DNA of 64,000 nucleotides from Limnanthes douglasii subsp. nivea (Eukaryota; Streptophyta; Magnoliopsida; Brassicales; Limnanthaceae), in the NCBI GenBank assembly GCA_036936605.1, contig JAUPFV010000001.1, positions 69,645,910-69,709,909 of the forward strand, read 5' to 3'. The translations under genes and the position numbers were made by a program. Shown one piece after another: positions 33,571-41,913 of this stretch; positions within the stretch are counted from its first letter, which is position 1, and each line of letters begins with the position of its first letter. The notes under the pieces are model-generated. The model saw only the letters and a list, made by a program, of their open reading frames with translations, searched no databases and had not been told where the DNA came from.

Positions 33571-36500
33571 TCAAGGATTGAAATTTGGATACTTGGCGGC
33601 GAAGTTTTGGTAAAACTCCCAAGTAGCAGCCGATGACGGATAACCCTTCCATTGAACGAGAACTTTGGTGACAGCGGCGTTGCGGTGCTTGACTGTTTTG
33701 CGTTCCAAGATTGCTTCGGGTTCTTTAGAATTTCCCAAGTCGACGAGGTATGGAGGCAGAGTAGAGATTGTTGACGGTGGGTTAGGGCAAAACTTCAGTT
33801 GGCTCACATGAAAAACGTCGTGAATGGCTGCGGTGGCCGGAAGCTCCAGCTTGTAGGCAACGCTCCCAATTTTATCTGTAACACGAAAAGGACCATAATA
33901 TTTCGGAGCAAGCTTATTCGGTACCTTGTTTGTTTTCAACGAATTCTGCCGGTATGGTTGGAGCTTGAGGTACACATAATCGCCTAGGTTGAATACGCGG
34001 TGGGAGCGGTGTAAATATGCAGGTTGCTTCATTCGATGTTGGGCACGATTCAAATGAAACTTTAACATCCGGAGGATATCTTCCCGCTTTTGTAGAGTCT
34101 TATCGATAGTGGGTGACTTGCTTTCTCCGGGTAGGTAAGGCAGGTGGGTTGGAGGCGGGTATCCGTAGACGGCTTCGAACGGCGTCATGCGTGTAGCGGT
34201 GTGGTAGGTCGTATTATACCACCACTCGGCTAAGGAAAGCCATTTGGACCATGTGGTTGGAGCTTCACCTGTCATACAGCGTAAATAAGTCTCAAGTGTT
34301 CGATTGGTGACCTCTGTTTGGCCATCGGTTTGTGGATGATAGGCGGAAGAATGGCGAAGATCCACTCCATGTACTCGAAAAAGTTCTTGCCAAATTTCTC
34401 TTAGAAAAGTAGGGTCGCGATCGCTAATAAGCTCCTTCGGCATACCATGGTGTTTGAAGACATTATCAAGATAAATGTGAGCAATATCAAAAGCGGTATA
34501 TGGATGCGAGATGGCGATGAAGTGCGCCTGCTTGCTTAACCGATCGATAACGACAAGTATACAATGCTTCCCGGCTGATTTTGGAAGTCCTTCGATAAAG
34601 TCAAGGCTAACTGATTTCCAAAGTCCGTCCGGTATAGGCAGTGGCTGTAACAAACCCTGTCGTTTTGTCCTGTCGTATTTATTTCGTTGACATATCGCAC
34701 AGTTCCGTACATAATTTTGTATTTCCGTACTCATTTTCGGCCAATAAAATAGAGTTTTAGCACGATGAAGAGTAGAGTCACGACCCGAGTGACCTCCAAC
34801 CGCTGAATCATGTAACCACTGAAGAATTGATAATTTGGTGTCTTTGTGGTTTCCGATAACTAGCTTTCCTTTCCTGCGCAGTTCGTTATTGGTGTACGTA
34901 TAGTGCGGATGAACATTCGTACCAGCAACAATATCGTCGATGATTTGTTTGAGGGAAGGATCAGATTGCCAAAGAAGCCAGATGGAATCAAAAAAACCCG
35001 AATGAACCGTAGACAACGTAAGACTAAGGAGTTGTGAACCGGAAACCCGTGATAGAGCATCGGCAGCATGGTTTTCTTTTCCGTGTTTGTACTCAATAAC
35101 AAAATTGTAACCCATCAACTTAGAAAGCCACATGTGTTGAAAAGGAGTAGTAACTTTTTGCTCCATCATATATTTGATACTCTTTTGATCGGTTTTGATG
35201 ATGAATAAGCCATGAGCAAGGTAAGCATGCCATTGTTGAACTGCATACACAACCGCAAGTAACTCCTTTTCATAAACCGAAAGTCGTTGGTGTCGAGGTC
35301 CCAAAGCTCGACTAATATAGCATATCGGATGATTCTCTTGCATAAGAACTACTCCGATCCCGACGTTAGAAGCATCAGTCTCGACGATAAAAGTTTTGGC
35401 AAAATCCGGTAAGGCTAAAACAGGAGTAGACGATAAAGCTCTTTTTAAAGCTGTAAAAGCCGCGTTTGCTTCATCATTCCATTCGAAACCATCTTTTTTT
35501 AACAAGTTGGTCATGGGCCTAGCGATCACGCTATATCCTTTGATGAACCTCCGATAGTAATTAGCAAGTCCCAAAAAACTGCGTAACTGTTTTTGCGTGG
35601 TCGGTGTAGGCCATTGCGTAACACTGTCAACTTTACCCGGATCGGTTTCAACTCCCTTTGCCGAAATGAAGTGTCCCAAATACTCAATTATGGTTGCTCC
35701 AAAAATGCATTTGCTTTCTTTGAGGTAAAGTTGTTGTTGGCGGAGGATCTCGAAAACGGTTTGTAGGTGGGTGAGATGTGCTTCCCAAGTAGAGCTATAC
35801 ACCAAGATATCGTCGAAAAAAACGAGTACAAACTTTCGCGTAACTTCACTAAAAATGTGATTCATGAGGCTCTGAAAAGTACAAGGTGCATTGGTGAGAC
35901 CAAACGGCATAACAACATATTCATAGTGTCCCGAGTGAGTCTTGAATGCTGTTTTATAGATATCTTCGGGTGACATTCGTAGTTGGTGAAAACCCGCACG
36001 GAGGTCCAATTTTGAAAAGTATACAGCCCCACCCAATTCATCTAACAGGTCTTCTAACAGTGGAATAGGATATTTGTCTTTGATGGTTTGTTTGTTTAAC
36101 CCGCGATAATCAACGCACAACCTCCAAGTACCATCTTTCTTCTTTACTAAAACAATTGGGGAAGCATACGGACTAGAACTATGTTCGATTATTCCTTGGT
36201 TTAACATATCTTTTATCATCTTGTCTATTTCATCCTTTTGAAGGGATGAGTAGCGATAGGGTCGGAGATTAACGGGATTAGAACCGCTTACCAAAGGAAT
36301 TTTGTGATTAAACCCTTCACGAAAAGGCGGTAAAGTTGTAGGTTCGATGAAAATTCCAGAGTACGAACTGATCAACTCACACAGCGTAGAGTCTGTAGAA
36401 AATTCTGTTTTGGTCGCCGAAATATGAGACAAAAGAGCGTTTGGGTTTAAGTCGTCTAAAACGTCATCTGTTATCTCATGGCCAAACAACAATGCGATCT

Positions 36501-38214
36501 GAGGTTCTTGAAGCATTAACTTGTTCAAACTTGCTCCGTTGATCGCCTTACAACCCTTGTTTACATTCCCACGCAGCATATGCTTCAAACCATTAAGGTT
36601 GAATTCCATTCGGAGGTTGAGAAAATCCCATAGAATTGGACCGAGGGTGTGCAACCATTGAATACCTAGCACAAAATCACAACAGTCAAGGTTTAAAGTT
36701 CTTACCTCGGTGGTGAGATCATAGCCTTGTACTTTCCAAGAAAAATTGCTACACTTGTATTTTGTAACAATTGTGCTTCCCAGAGCGGCGGAAACAACCA
36801 TCGGTTTAGTCGCTTCGAGAGGGCAACCGATTTCATTAGCAACCTTTAGGTCCAAGAAGTTGTGTGTACTCCCGGGATCAATCAAAATGTGGATCTTTCG
36901 CTTACCACTTTGTCCTGTCAAACGCATACAATTGAAGGTTGTGTTGCCCGTCAGTGCGTGTAGCGATATCATAGGCGGTTGTGTTTGCTCTGACTCAACA
37001 GCCGTCGTGTTGACGAAGTCATGAACCTCATCTACATCGGAAAGTTCAGATTCTGCATCACCTTCCATGATATATATATGAGCCTTGCGATGGGTTTGTT
37101 GATGGCCGGGAGTGAAGATTTCATCGCAATACATGCACAGACCTTTTTGTTTGCGATCTTGCATCTCTTGCCAAGTAAATTTTCGGGGTGTTTGGTTGTT
37201 GTTTCTTGAGATAAAATTTGGCGTCTGATGTGTTTGTGTGTTGCTAGGGGCAGTGGGTAAAAGCGGTGGCTTTATGTTTTGATTCGGATATTTCGGTGTT
37301 TGATAGGCGTTTGGAGAAAAATAAGTGTTGGGTTTGAATGAGGGTCGTTGTGGTTTGTGAGGGAGTAGGCGTAAATATGATTCATGCATCATAGCTATTT
37401 TTGCTGCTTCGGCAACGGAGTTTACATTATGGAACTGTCTCACATGAAGCTGCAAATGTGGATTTAGATTAGTTAAGAAAATACTTAACGCATGGGCGCG
37501 TGGTAGGGATAACCGTGTGAGTTTACACTCAAATTTATCATGAAACACCTCGACCGAATCGGTCTTTTGTTGTAAGCTAACCAACTCCGATAATGGATCA
37601 ACATACAAACCTCCAAAGCGAGTAGAAATTGCAAGAACATATTCTGTCCAGGGTGGGTATCGATTGAAACGTTCTGCAATATAGTTGTGGTGCCATTGCA
37701 ATGCCTTTCCTGTCATATGGATAGTAGCGAGTCTTACCTTCGATTCATCTAGCGTTCCGTCAAGCGCAAAGAATTGTTCGCATTTAAAAACCCAATCCCG
37801 TAGGTCGGATCCATCAAAAATAGGAAACCCAACCTTAGTAAGGCGGGTGAGCAAACCGTTTGTTGGTGTCGTACGAGGCTCCTGATTAGTTCCACGATTC
37901 GAACCGGGGACAAGGTTCAGCGAATCAGGTGGTTCCGAAGAGAATGTTCGGGGAAGTGTCGTGAAAACGCCGGAATGTGAAGGATCGTCGTCAACCAGCG
38001 GACGTTTTTCAAGGTTCTTTGTAATAGGGCATAGCTCCGCAAACATGTTCTTAATATCGTTGAATCGAGCAGTCATCTCATTCCTCAATAGATCGTTTTG
38101 TTTGAGTTGAGCCACACGATTTTCTTCATTTTGCTTGGCTTGATCGGCCTGAACTTGCTTCATCTCCTCAAGTTGCTTGTTAACCTCGATCAAAGTTTGT
38201 GCCCTAGTTTCCAT
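33571..38214 (-). CDS. Gag-Pol polyprotein with chromodomain, chromovirus E
   Basis: A 1547-codon ORF from ATG 38214. The N-terminus is coiled-coil-like (residues 1-60), then the gag core ('WVFKCEQFF', ~140-260). A zinc knuckle at 360-371 ('CMYCDEIFTPGH') lacks the Cys expected two residues after the His. The aspartic protease has 'LIDPGSTHNF' at ~445, Pro replacing the usual Ser or Thr after the catalytic Asp. RT: 'KLDLRAGFHQLRM', 'MPFGLTNAPCTFQ' and the palm 'VLVFFDDILVYS'. RNase H: 'VETDASNVGIG'. Integrase: zinc region 'GGHSGRDSTLHRAK..CAICQRNK', then 'LDFIEGLPKS', 'ISDRDPTF' and 'PQTDGQTEVTNR'. C-terminal chromodomain: 'VLVQWKGYPSSAATWE'. In the family it copies element RNA and inserts the cDNA, and the chromodomain steers integration to chromatin. 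No stop or frameshift is seen, so it could be active. Confidence 0.95.
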   Translation of the reverse strand: METRAQTLIEVNKQLEEMKQVQADQAKQNEENRVAQLKQNDLLRNEMTARFNDIKNMFAELCPITKNLEKRPLVDDDPSHSGVFTTLPRTFSSEPPDSLNLVPGSNRGTNQEPRTTPTNGLLTRLTKVGFPIFDGSDLRDWVFKCEQFFALDGTLDESKVRLATIHMTGKALQWHHNYIAERFNRYPPWTEYVLAISTRFGGLYVDPLSELVSLQQKTDSVEVFHDKFECKLTRLSLPRAHALSIFLTNLNPHLQLHVRQFHNVNSVAEAAKIAMMHESYLRLLPHKPQRPSFKPNTYFSPNAYQTPKYPNQNIKPPLLPTAPSNTQTHQTPNFISRNNNQTPRKFTWQEMQDRKQKGLCMYCDEIFTPGHQQTHRKAHIYIMEGDAESELSDVDEVHDFVNTTAVESEQTQPPMISLHALTGNTTFNCMRLTGQSGKRKIHILIDPGSTHNFLDLKVANEIGCPLEATKPMVVSAALGSTIVTKYKCSNFSWKVQGYDLTTEVRTLNLDCCDFVLGIQWLHTLGPILWDFLNLRMEFNLNGLKHMLRGNVNKGCKAINGASLNKLMLQEPQIALLFGHEITDDVLDDLNPNALLSHISATKTEFSTDSTLCELISSYSGIFIEPTTLPPFREGFNHKIPLVSGSNPVNLRPYRYSSLQKDEIDKMIKDMLNQGIIEHSSSPYASPIVLVKKKDGTWRLCVDYRGLNKQTIKDKYPIPLLEDLLDELGGAVYFSKLDLRAGFHQLRMSPEDIYKTAFKTHSGHYEYVVMPFGLTNAPCTFQSLMNHIFSEVTRKFVLVFFDDILVYSSTWEAHLTHLQTVFEILRQQQLYLKESKCIFGATIIEYLGHFISAKGVETDPGKVDSVTQWPTPTTQKQLRSFLGLANYYRRFIKGYSVIARPMTNLLKKDGFEWNDEANAAFTALKRALSSTPVLALPDFAKTFIVETDASNVGIGVVLMQENHPICYISRALGPRHQRLSVYEKELLAVVYAVQQWHAYLAHGLFIIKTDQKSIKYMMEQKVTTPFQHMWLSKLMGYNFVIEYKHGKENHAADALSRVSGSQLLSLTLSTVHSGFFDSIWLLWQSDPSLKQIIDDIVAGTNVHPHYTYTNNELRRKGKLVIGNHKDTKLSILQWLHDSAVGGHSGRDSTLHRAKTLFYWPKMSTEIQNYVRNCAICQRNKYDRTKRQGLLQPLPIPDGLWKSVSLDFIEGLPKSAGKHCILVVIDRLSKQAHFIAISHPYTAFDIAHIYLDNVFKHHGMPKELISDRDPTFLREIWQELFRVHGVDLRHSSAYHPQTDGQTEVTNRTLETYLRCMTGEAPTTWSKWLSLAEWWYNTTYHTATRMTPFEAVYGYPPPTHLPYLPGESKSPTIDKTLQKREDILRMLKFHLNRAQHRMKQPAYLHRSHRVFNLGDYVYLKLQPYRQNSLKTNKVPNKLAPKYYGPFRVTDKIGSVAYKLELPATAAIHDVFHVSQLKFCPNPPSTISTLPPYLVDLGNSKEPEAILERKTVKHRNAAVTKVLVQWKGYPSSAATWEFYQNFAAKYPNFNP

Positions 38215-38264
38215 GACTGCTTATTTTGAAGTAGAAAAAAAAAATTCGGGTCCGGAAGATCGAT

Positions 38265-38277
38265 GGCTCTGATACCA
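38265..38277 (-). other. Primer binding site, chromovirus E
   Basis: The minus strand reads TGGTATCAGAGCC one or two bases after the 5' LTR, a full match to the initiator methionine tRNA 3' end. Confidence 0.92.
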
Positions 38278-38278
38278 A

Positions 38279-38698
38279 TGTTACAGGAATCGTTAGGCAC
38301 GATAAATCCAAACTAGAAACCCAACGAAAGGTTCGAAGAATGGTAGAATAAGGACTATGAGATAATGCTATAAGTAAGAAGATTACCTCTAAGAACACAA
38401 ATTCTCTTCAATGAGTATATGAGTAGACAATAGAGAGAAAGATAAAATAACTTGAAATTAAGATTATGCCTTTTCGGAGTTCCTATCTCTCTTACATATA
38501 GATTTAGAGTCATAAATAAAGAGAACGAAACGGACATCAATTAGGGCTTAAATGAATGAAAATTAACGGTAGTAAATGAATGAAAAGTAACGGTAGTCAA
38601 TGAATGAAAAGTAACGGTAGTAAATGAATGAAAAGTAACGGTAGTCAATGAATGAAAAGTAACGGCAGGAGTAGGAGACCAATAGGATCTCTGTAACA
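38279..38698 (-). repeat. 5' LTR of chromovirus E (right in window)
   Basis: 420 bp with the same limits as the left LTR. About five single-base differences by hand count. Five 24-bp units at 38550-38669. Confidence 0.95.
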
Positions 38699-38703
38699 GA
38701 TAA
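38699..38703. repeat. Target duplication (right) of chromovirus E
   Basis: GATAA, matching 33117-33121. Confidence 0.92.
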
Positions 38704-39048
38704 AAGTAGTTTATTAATAAAATAATACAAAATAAAAATATTTGTTTAAGTCCAAATTCATCCTTGGAATATTTTTGTCTGTATCAAACGATATTTATAA
38801 CACTTATAGAAAGTTGGATGATATCGGCAACAACACTTAAACTATTTATTGTTCTTCATTTTCTGGGAGTAATACACGGATACGAGTATATAAACAAACT
38901 GATTTTTTTGTAGTTTTTAAGAGGTTACAAGAAAATCCAGGTCTTTAGTTAAGTACATTTTGAAACTGCAAATTTCATCGTCCTTAATATATTGTGGAAG
39001 TTGTCATTTTTTAAGTAACCGAATGATTTTTTTAAGTAAAAAAATGAC
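38704..39048. other. Dispersed repeat, left half interrupted by Tat copy B
   Basis: No gene. 'AACACTTATAGAAAGTTG' (38811), 'TTCATCGTCCTTAATATATTG' (38973) and 'AAATGACTACTT' continue after the insertion at 49617 with '..TACTTCATGAAGAATTCATC'. The same join is uninterrupted at 51285-51345. Confidence 0.6.
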
Positions 39049-39053
39049 TACTT
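39049..39053. repeat. Target duplication (left) of Tat copy B
   Basis: TACTT, repeated at 49617-49621. Confidence 0.93.
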
Positions 39054-39337
39054 TGATAAGGAAAGATATTCCTCAGGGACATAAGTGCAATTAATAGGGA
39101 CTAAAATGATAAGTTCTGTAATTATAGGATTAAATTAGGCTTTAGGAGAAACCGAAGGGTTAAATTGTAAATATACCAATATGTAACCGTTTCTCTAACT
39201 AACTCACCTTGCCTATTTAAAGAGGCTGAAGGAGTTATTTTGACCTATGATATATTCAGAAGTACTTTTCACTACTTAGAATTCTCTCTGTAGACTTTCT
39301 GTTCTTAATTCACTCATTACAACTTTAATTCACACCA
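39054..39337 (+). repeat. 5' LTR, copy B
   Basis: 284 bp, starts TGATAAGGAAAGATATTCC and ends TTAATTCACACCA. A TATA-like CCTATTTAAAGAGG lies near 39210. Confidence 0.95.
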
Positions 39338-39340
39338 AAT

Positions 39341-39358
39341 TGGCGCTAGAAAGAGGGG
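39341..39358 (+). other. Candidate primer binding site, copy B
   Basis: TGGCGCTAGAAAGAGGGG begins three bases after the LTR. It opens TGGCG like the site of copy D (TGGCGACC). I could not assign the tRNA; an Arg or Asp type is possible. Confidence 0.6.
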
Positions 39359-39465
39359 ATCGAGGATACCTTGATCAACAGATCAGAAATCGACGTTCGA
39401 GTTTTCGTTTTTCAAAGTTTTTTGTTCGAGTTTTCATATTTTGTTTGATTTTTCGCTGATTGAAG

Positions 39466-41904
39466 ATGAATCCTGAGGAAGGTGACAATCCATCCGTTCG
39501 CAAGGCGATGGAAACGCTGAAATCCGATCTGCAAGAGGCAGGTAAATCATTTCCTGTTCAATCAGTCCAATTTGATTTTGAAGGAAAAATGAATGAGATG
39601 ATAAAGAAGGTGGCGGAGCTTGACGAATTGGTAAAAAAGAAAGGAGATAATAACGGTGCTAGACTTAGGTCTAAAATAGCAGGAGGCGATCGTAATGATC
39701 AGTCGGATCAGTCGATGGATGATGGCGATGATCACTATGAGCAGCGTAAAGCACGTTCTGAGCAAAAAAAAGAATATAGCGGGATAAAGAGGAAAGAAAA
39801 GTTACAAAGGCGACTGTATGAAAACTCTAGTGATGAGGAGGACTTTGAAGATTCCGAATCTAATGAAACACCGAGGTACGAACGCTCTCGAGGCCGTTCA
39901 AGAGGAACAGAGCGTGAGCTCCGGCCAGCTAAGGCGTATAAAGAAGGAAGGAAAAAGAAAGAGAGGCGAGTATACTCACCTCGGAAATACTCGCCTCGGA
40001 GGTGTTCGCCTCTGAAATATGAAGGTGAGTCCAGCTTATACGCAACTGTGGGGATGAGAAATGAGGACCAGTATGTTCAGGGGGTCGACTGGAGGGACTC
40101 ACCATTGGTCAGGGAGATCAGATCTGTGCCGCTACTGAGGCGGTTTGATATTTCCAAAGTTGATAAGTTTGATGGGACTCAAGATCCCGATGACCACATA
40201 GAACAATTTAAAAACTACATGACTAATTTTGAAGATGACGATAAATTGGTGTGTAGAGCTTTTTCTCAAACGTTTAAGGGAACTGCGCTGAAATGGTTCA
40301 ATAAGATTCCTAAGGAGTCAATTGCAAACTTTAGAGGTTTTTACACCGCTTTCCGAAGACAGTTTGTGGGAAGCAAGGAAATGAGAGCCAATGGAAACAC
40401 AATAATACAGTGCAAGCAGGCTGTGGGAGAGAAGTTAAAGGATTATACCAAGAGGTTTGTGTCAACAAAGGCTGAATTGGATGACTGTGAAGAAAGTGTG
40501 GCTATGGCGGCATTCAGGCAAGGGCTGTTGCCTGGGGATTTAGCCGATGAGACTACGAGGCGCAGGGCGTTAACATTTGGAGCTCTTATGGCTCAGGTTG
40601 AGGACCAGATTAAGGTCGAAGAATCGACGAGGGTTCGAGGAGGTGCTAGTACTGTTCAGAAGGGGAGTGGACAATCTAATGTTTCGAACAACAATCCCTC
40701 GCGTCCGAAGAACAATCAAAACGTTTCTAACCGAGGAACCTCGAACTCGTATCAAGGGGGATATAATCAGCATAATTCTAACAATCAGCAGCAGTTTAGG
40801 TCCAGGTCGAATGTGTGGGTAAGGCCAGATTACTATGCAGATTTAACTGAGAGTGTGGCTTCAATATATGAAAAAACAAGGGGAACAATCAATTTTAGAA
40901 AGCCACCAGCTATCAACAGGCCAAGAGAGGAGCGCAATAATAAATTCTGTAGGTATCATGAAGACATCGGCCATGATACAAATGATTGCATTGCTCTGAA
41001 GAAAGAGATGCAAATTCTCATCGAAAATGGGAAGTTGTTGGAATATGTCAGGAAGAATGCCAAGGCAACGGCTCCAAAAGGTGGTAATCCTAATTCTAAG
41101 CAGGAAACTGCATTAATGATTTTAGATGCTGCAGGTGAGGGGGGTGGTTTTGATGTAGCCTCAGAATATGTCGAACCAGGCCCTAGTCGACTTTTGTTAA
41201 TGTCAATAGATGAGCCGATGCGTCAGGGACGTGTTCGAGATTTGTGCGCCTTTTTCGAATCACTAACAATCTTTGGAGGGGATTCGATGACCAACAACAC
41301 TAATAATTCGAGGAAGAGGCATATAGTAAACTTAACACGACAAATTGAGGGAGGCGCATCGGCACACCTAAGCAGCAGAAAGGATGTGCCCTTTATAATT
41401 TTCGACGGGGATGATTTGAGGGGGATTACTGGGCCACATGAAGATGCAGTGGTCATTGGAGCAGAAGTATGCGGGGTGGAGATTCGACGGGTGCTGATTG
41501 ATACAGGAAGCTCTGCTAATGTGCTTTTCAAGTCAACGTATGAGAGATTGACTGCTCCGCCTCGAATAGAAAGATCAGAAAGGACTATCATAGGGTTTAC
41601 TGGCGCAACAGCAAATGTGATAGGAGAGTTCGAGGGTGAAGTTTCTTTGGGAAAGGGGCCTTTCAAGAAGAAAGTACAAGTACTTTTTGTGGTGGTAGAT
41701 TGTCCATCAAGTTACAATGCTATTTTTGGGAGGTCGTGGTTGGCGAAGATGTATGCTGTAGTTTCCACAGTTCATCAGTGTTTGAAGTATGTAATTGAGG
41801 ACCGGGTCGGTGTAGTTCGAAGTGATCAAAAGGTAGCAAGAGAATGTTATGCTGCTGCATTTAGACTACGGGGCAAAAGTTCTGATGATCTGATGGAGAA
41901 TTAG
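39466..41904 (+). CDS. Gag-protease, Tat copy B
   Basis: I choose ATG 39466 ('MNPEEGDNPS') because copy D also starts 'MNP'; the codon two upstream is TTG. The product has 812 residues. A charged N-terminal third with 'RGRSRGTERE' and Arg/Lys/Ser-Pro repeats ('SPRKYSPRRCSP', ~175-188) precedes the gag core ('KFDGTQDPDDHIEQFKNYM' to 'MAAFRQGLLPGDL', ~235-365). A CCHC-like knuckle 'CRYHEDIGHDTNDC' lies near 495. The aspartic protease has 'LIDTGSSANVLF' near 678. Gag forms the particle and protease cuts the polyprotein. The frame ends at TAG 41902-41904 and resumes in the same frame as pol, so pol probably needs readthrough. No other lesion is visible. Confidence 0.93.
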   Translation: MNPEEGDNPSVRKAMETLKSDLQEAGKSFPVQSVQFDFEGKMNEMIKKVAELDELVKKKGDNNGARLRSKIAGGDRNDQSDQSMDDGDDHYEQRKARSEQKKEYSGIKRKEKLQRRLYENSSDEEDFEDSESNETPRYERSRGRSRGTERELRPAKAYKEGRKKKERRVYSPRKYSPRRCSPLKYEGESSLYATVGMRNEDQYVQGVDWRDSPLVREIRSVPLLRRFDISKVDKFDGTQDPDDHIEQFKNYMTNFEDDDKLVCRAFSQTFKGTALKWFNKIPKESIANFRGFYTAFRRQFVGSKEMRANGNTIIQCKQAVGEKLKDYTKRFVSTKAELDDCEESVAMAAFRQGLLPGDLADETTRRRALTFGALMAQVEDQIKVEESTRVRGGASTVQKGSGQSNVSNNNPSRPKNNQNVSNRGTSNSYQGGYNQHNSNNQQQFRSRSNVWVRPDYYADLTESVASIYEKTRGTINFRKPPAINRPREERNNKFCRYHEDIGHDTNDCIALKKEMQILIENGKLLEYVRKNAKATAPKGGNPNSKQETALMILDAAGEGGGFDVASEYVEPGPSRLLLMSIDEPMRQGRVRDLCAFFESLTIFGGDSMTNNTNNSRKRHIVNLTRQIEGGASAHLSSRKDVPFIIFDGDDLRGITGPHEDAVVIGAEVCGVEIRRVLIDTGSSANVLFKSTYERLTAPPRIERSERTIIGFTGATANVIGEFEGEVSLGKGPFKKKVQVLFVVVDCPSSYNAIFGRSWLAKMYAVVSTVHQCLKYVIEDRVGVVRSDQKVARECYAAAFRLRGKSSDDLMEN

Positions 41905-41913
41905 CAGTTTGGG
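41902..41913 (+). promoter_or_regulatory. In-frame UAG between gag-pro and pol, likely readthrough site
   Basis: The codons are TAG CAG TTT GGG. gag-pro (39466) and pol share the frame across this single stop. Copy D has TAG CAG TTT GAG at the homologous place (61419). The context is close to the known leaky type UAG-CAR-YYA, differing in the last base. Readthrough is an inference. Confidence 0.6.

Larger units (their letters stand above)
33122..38698 (-). mobile_element. Chromovirus (Ty3/gypsy with chromodomain), intact-looking (copy E)
   Basis: A complete minus-strand element with 420-bp LTRs that differ at about 5 positions, the duplication GATAA, a perfect 13-base initiator-Met tRNA primer site, one uninterrupted gag-pol ORF and a purine-rich tract. 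The compact single ORF with a C-terminal chromodomain points to the chromovirus clade; a Reina-like sublineage is my guess. Confidence 0.95.

Noticed and set aside
33799..33987. Small plus-strand ORFs opposite chromovirus gag-pol
   Set aside because: They are shadows of a strongly supported 1547-codon minus-strand gene.
41223..41666. Antisense ORF of 147 codons opposite gag-pro
   Set aside because: It is a shadow of the coding frame; no motif, promoter or conservation in copy D supports it.
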